This document shows positions 61,403 through 64,000 of a stretch of DNA of 64,000 bases, one piece after another. A program made the translations under genes and the position numbers. Positions within the stretch are counted from its first letter, which is position 1. Every line of letters begins with the position of its first letter. The stretch spans positions 2,669,501 through 2,733,500 of the forward strand of contig CALZFC010000031.1 in assembly GCA_945643635.1 (NCBI GenBank). The letters run 5' to 3'. Below the pieces are notes generated by a model. It ran no database searches. It worked only from the letters and a program-made list of their open reading frames with translations, and was not told where the DNA came from. The DNA is from Allodiplogaster sudhausi (Eukaryota > Nematoda > Chromadorea > Rhabditida > Diplogasteridae).

Positions 61403-63165
61403 GCGAGAGATATAGAGTGAGAGGGACAGAGAGTGAATCTGGCAGTTTTTTCTGCAGCGTCGACCTCGATAAGCGTGGCGGCGGCCGCGCCTTCATGGGC
61501 GGCCGTCTCTTCCCGTCTGCGAAGCGAGTCTCTGCTGCCGATCCATACTACTTCTACGAGAAGAGAGGAGGTGAGGGAAGAAAAGAAGGTTTAGGTCTAA
61601 CCATAAGGCACTTATAATTTTGAACTGAAGAAGGTCATGATCATAACATAACTTCAATCTTATGGTTAAATTAATTTTGTCTTTAAATGTAAATATCTTT
61701 AATCAAAAAGAGAGATCAAAAGTAGCACGGAATACATTCTAAAGGACTTTTCCATTTTCTTCTTCCTCAGGCGGCCGCTTCTTTTTGCCAATGGCGAAAC
61801 GTGGCGGCGGCCGCGCCTTCGTCGGCGGCTGGCGCGACCTCGGCGGCGTTTATCCGAGGTTATTTTGCACTTAAAAATATATATTTTTTTAAATATAAAT
61901 TTTTTGTGCAGAACTCGTGTCTTACCATATCAGCAATACTTTATTTGCTTTATTGAAAGTTTTTTTTTTGCAAAATAAGAAATGCATTGATGAATGGCTT
62001 CTCAATTCTGAGTCAGACGCATGCCTTCCATCGTTCCACGTCTGCTTCTCCTCTCTCTTAACAAATGCATATTCGTGCTCAAGAAGAATGTCTCTTGCAG
62101 CACAACACAAAAACCCTAGAGTTCAGTCCATTCCTTTAATTGTCGCGCTCTCTTTCTCCATTTTTTCCGTTCACTTTTTTTTTAGAAGCATTCATTACAT
62201 ATGTATGTATGTGTCTCTTCCTCTCTCTCTCTCCCTCGTTCTCTCTCTCTTTCTCTCTCTCGCTTTCTTTGATGTGCAGGTTGGAGCGCCGTGGCGGTGG
62301 CCGCTCGTTTGTCGGCCCATGGGACGGCGACCTCATCGGCGGCAGGTACTTCTGAAGTCAGGGGTGCGCTCCAACGAACGCGCTCTCGCACTCTCTCTTA
62401 CCGTACTCTACTCATAGCCGCTGCCTTCTTCTCGCTCTCATAGCAGCTGAAAGATAAATAAATGTGAGACAGCGTGGAAAGAGAATGCTCAGCATGAGAA
62501 AAGCATGACAATACATGTATTATAGTCCAGGGTTGTTAGCAAAAAAAGTATACCAAAAACTTAAATAACTATATAATTTTCATATACATACATATATGTA
62601 CAAGAATTTCTTCTTAATGGCAACCCTAAATGTCTTTCTTTTGAATGATTTTCGTCATCTCACAACCCGTCACTGCATTAGTCAGCATGCGTGTCCTTGG
62701 ATTTTCATTTCATCTCTCATTCACTCAACTTAAGTTTGCAGCAGGAACAGTTTTATTTCTAGTTTAATATGTGTGTTTAAGAGTGATTAAAGTAGCCTTA
62801 ACCATTCAGTAAACTTACTATTTTTGAAAGACAAATTTGGCTAATATTAAAATGCAAAGGATTATTTTGAAAGCATATATCTGTATATAAATACATAGAG
62901 TAAAAGTGAAGAGAGACAAAGAAGCCAATTTTGAAAATTATTATTGTAGTTTTGTACAAGTGTGTTTTTGCTACTAAAAGACATTAGATCTAACTCAAGG
63001 TGGAATCAGTAATGTTTGTAATGTTTACATTGATTTCATTATTGTATTTTATAATAGTTTATGTTCAGGTACTTTGTGCCCTACTACAACAAGCGAGCCA
63101 CTGAACGCTTTCCTGCAGAACAAACGAGACTGGGCGACTTCTTCGGTGGCAGCACTTTCTTCTAA
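57918..63165 (+). CDS. Neuropeptide-like precursor of the nematode GGxRAF (NLP-9/NLP-21) type, 153 residues
   Basis: Five exons: 57918-58015, 61458-61570, 61771-61858, 62280-62345 and 63069-63165 (stop TAA). All phases match and the total is 462 nt. Exon 1 encodes a signal peptide (MTQSPSHRELILLLPLLIVI, then TSLGQQ). The rest is peptides split by dibasic sites: GGGRAFMGGRLFPSA-KR; VSAADPYYFYE-KR; GGGRFFLPMA-KR; a peptide starting GGGRAFVGGWRDLGG and ending PRLE-RR; one starting GGGRSFVGPWDGDLIGG and ending PYYN-KR; and a C-terminal ATERFPAEQTRLGDFFGGST. C. elegans NLP-9 and NLP-21 release GGGRAF/GGARAF/GGGRSF peptides. Processing would be by kex2-type convertases in the secretory pathway of neurons (family knowledge). 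No peptide ends in Gly-Lys-Arg, so amidation is not expected. The link between exon 1 and exon 2 over a 3.4-kb intron rests on phase and on the lack of another signal peptide. Confidence 0.8.
59086..59178 (+). ncRNA. Hairpin with miRNA-like geometry (candidate only)
   Basis: AATGAATGTATTTCGTGTGG and CCACATGAAATACATCCATT pair over 20 positions with one mismatch and one G-U pair, separated by about 50 nt that can fold further. It lies in the first intron of the neuropeptide gene. The loop is longer than in typical animal pre-miRNAs, so a decayed inverted repeat is an equal alternative. Confidence 0.25.
59761..60040 (-). CDS. Candidate small secreted peptide, 75 residues, nested in the neuropeptide gene intron
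   Basis: Exon 1, 60040-59837, starts MKIQQQTFLCFGLSAAIPSP, a short basic start followed by a hydrophobic stretch, then FWWPLIACLDTSQD and a Ser/Ala/Thr-rich region (NLSSATGTVSKATASSAAAE). It ends ...GTEKKDRLFH at donor CAT|GTAAAC. Exon 2, 59784-59761, adds VVAYRAY and TGA, in phase. A KK pair before the last eleven residues DRLFHVVAYRAY could be a processing site. A second acceptor (CTCTCTGCAG) inside the signal region could instead make this an internal exon. No family recognised. It lies antisense within intron 1 of the GGxRAF precursor. Confidence 0.4.
60566..60687 (-). CDS. 3' end of a small minus-strand gene (tentative)
   Basis: The minus-strand frame reads MAWTYTSYFISVDNFFPSRI and RKQVLHEMLAKHTMV-TAA. 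AATAAA follows nine bases after the stop (60571-60566), which supports a 3' end. Two other frames are open over the same stretch, and upstream exons are not resolved. Function unknown. Confidence 0.3.
61336..61405. repeat. GA microsatellite upstream of neuropeptide exon 2
   Basis: (GA)n ending about 50 bp before the acceptor of exon 61458. The apparent in-frame Arg/Glu extension upstream of the exon runs through this tract and is not considered coding. Confidence 0.9.
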
Positions 63166-63179
63166 TTCTTCACTTAATT

Positions 63180-64000
63180 GTCTATGAATAATCATTTAAT
63201 TGTTCTATTCTTTTCGATTTATGTACTTTCTACTTTATTACGAAACTATTGACGTTCTCTTACTTCTTTGTTATGACTTTTTACCAACATTGCCGTCAAG
63301 CCCATCTCCCAATTACTCATGAAAATTGTGTAAGTATCTGCAGCACTCGTCGTCTGTCTCTAACATTCCCCGCTCTTTCTCTCTCTCTCTCTCTCTCTCT
63401 CCCTCTCTTCTGTTAGCCACATTTTCCCCCGTTCGCTTGTACAACGTTTTAACGTCCGCTCTGCTCACAGCTCTATTTCCTTGCTGTTGTCTCCAGTCCG
63501 CGTTTTGTTCTTTCTTGTTTGTGCCCATTCATTGTATTCCTTGTACTAATCCTCTCCCAAACTCTTCCCTCTTCCTCTGCAGAATCTCTATTCTTCCGGT
63601 GTGAATCGTGATGCCAGTTCTCTCTTCAGACCATGCACAGTATAAATGTGGCCAATTGCTGTTTCCTGTCGTGAATTCTTGGCAGCGTGGAACGAAGAAA
63701 AGAGCGCCATCAAATATTGAACAAAAATATTTCACTATAACAAAGTAAAATTATTTTAAAAAAAAATGAAAACACAGGCACAGTCGGGCTGCGGATTTGT
63801 TCACATATTATCTCCTTCGTCATAATCAACTGACATCTCTCGGAAGCGGTCTAGAATCCTTTAAGCGGAGATCTTGTTAGTCCCATCAAGCTGTTGAACT
63901 TTCCTAACTTATCGCGCCGTTGGAGTGATGGAATTCAGGGGTATCTATCACATGAAAATGGGCAATCTATAGGCACCGGCGGTTTCGTCGGGTGGCCGAC
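63180..64000. other. Region after the neuropeptide gene with no confident gene
   Basis: Contains a short CT microsatellite (63375-63400) and a minus-strand open frame starting MGTNKKEQNADWRQQQGNRA without clear splice sites. The last 35 bases follow a CTATAG and read GTGGFVGWP, reminiscent of the GGxRAF peptides, but the window ends there. Confidence 0.4.

Overview
This is a eukaryotic window with split genes: short exons, GT-AG introns from about 50 nt to several kb, AATAAA sites just after stop codons, and dense CT/GA microsatellites that fill introns on both strands. Three things point to a nematode. A neuropeptide precursor carries GGGRAF/GGGRSF units between dibasic sites, the pattern of C. 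elegans NLP-9/NLP-21. There is a piece of a cuticle-collagen-like C-terminus. Several first exons open directly after a TTTCAG-like acceptor, as in trans-spliced nematode genes. The CT-rich introns recall diplogastrids, but the species cannot be fixed from sequence alone. Exons below were assembled by eye from splice sites and codon phase; no alignment or RNA data were available.

Layout. 0.2-20.6 kb (-): one long gene for a Ser/Pro/Arg-rich protein I do not recognise, with at least fourteen exons whose phases mostly chain. Its introns hold a 2.3-kb long-inverted-repeat element with a small passenger gene (0.78-3.05 kb), a 316-bp hAT-like MITE (3.15 kb), a 409-bp GGGCCGGCCC-rich hAT-like MITE (13.5 kb) and many GA/CT tracts. 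21.7-26.0 kb (+): TRMT2A-type tRNA uracil-5-methyltransferase. 27.1-30.4 kb (+): class III alcohol dehydrogenase / S-(hydroxymethyl)glutathione dehydrogenase, complete. Both housekeeping genes read cleanly.

30.9-46 kb is different. It holds gene pieces and inverted duplications: a paraoxonase-like fragment (-), a collagen C-terminal fragment (+), a third MITE, a Ser/Thr kinase with a frameshift in the C-lobe (+), a broken fragment of a second conserved protein (+), and a multi-exon gene of unknown family (-) whose distal exons lie between two large inverted GA-rich repeats.

46.5-52.4 kb: a secreted proline-rich protein (+), a protein phosphatase 1-like remnant lacking most of its catalytic core (-), and a Gly-Tyr-Ala-Pro-rich, Gln-rich protein (+) with in-frame TAG codons in one exon. 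The two P/Y/A-rich genes look like structural or extracellular products (inference). 53.4-54.9 kb: a 114-residue Ser/Arg-rich orphan protein (+).

57.9-63.2 kb (+): a 153-residue neuropeptide precursor in five phase-consistent exons. Its 3.4-kb first intron contains, on the opposite strand, a 75-residue candidate secreted peptide and the 3' end of another small gene. The genes do not form an operon; they are independent nuclear genes with housekeeping, peptidergic and extracellular roles.
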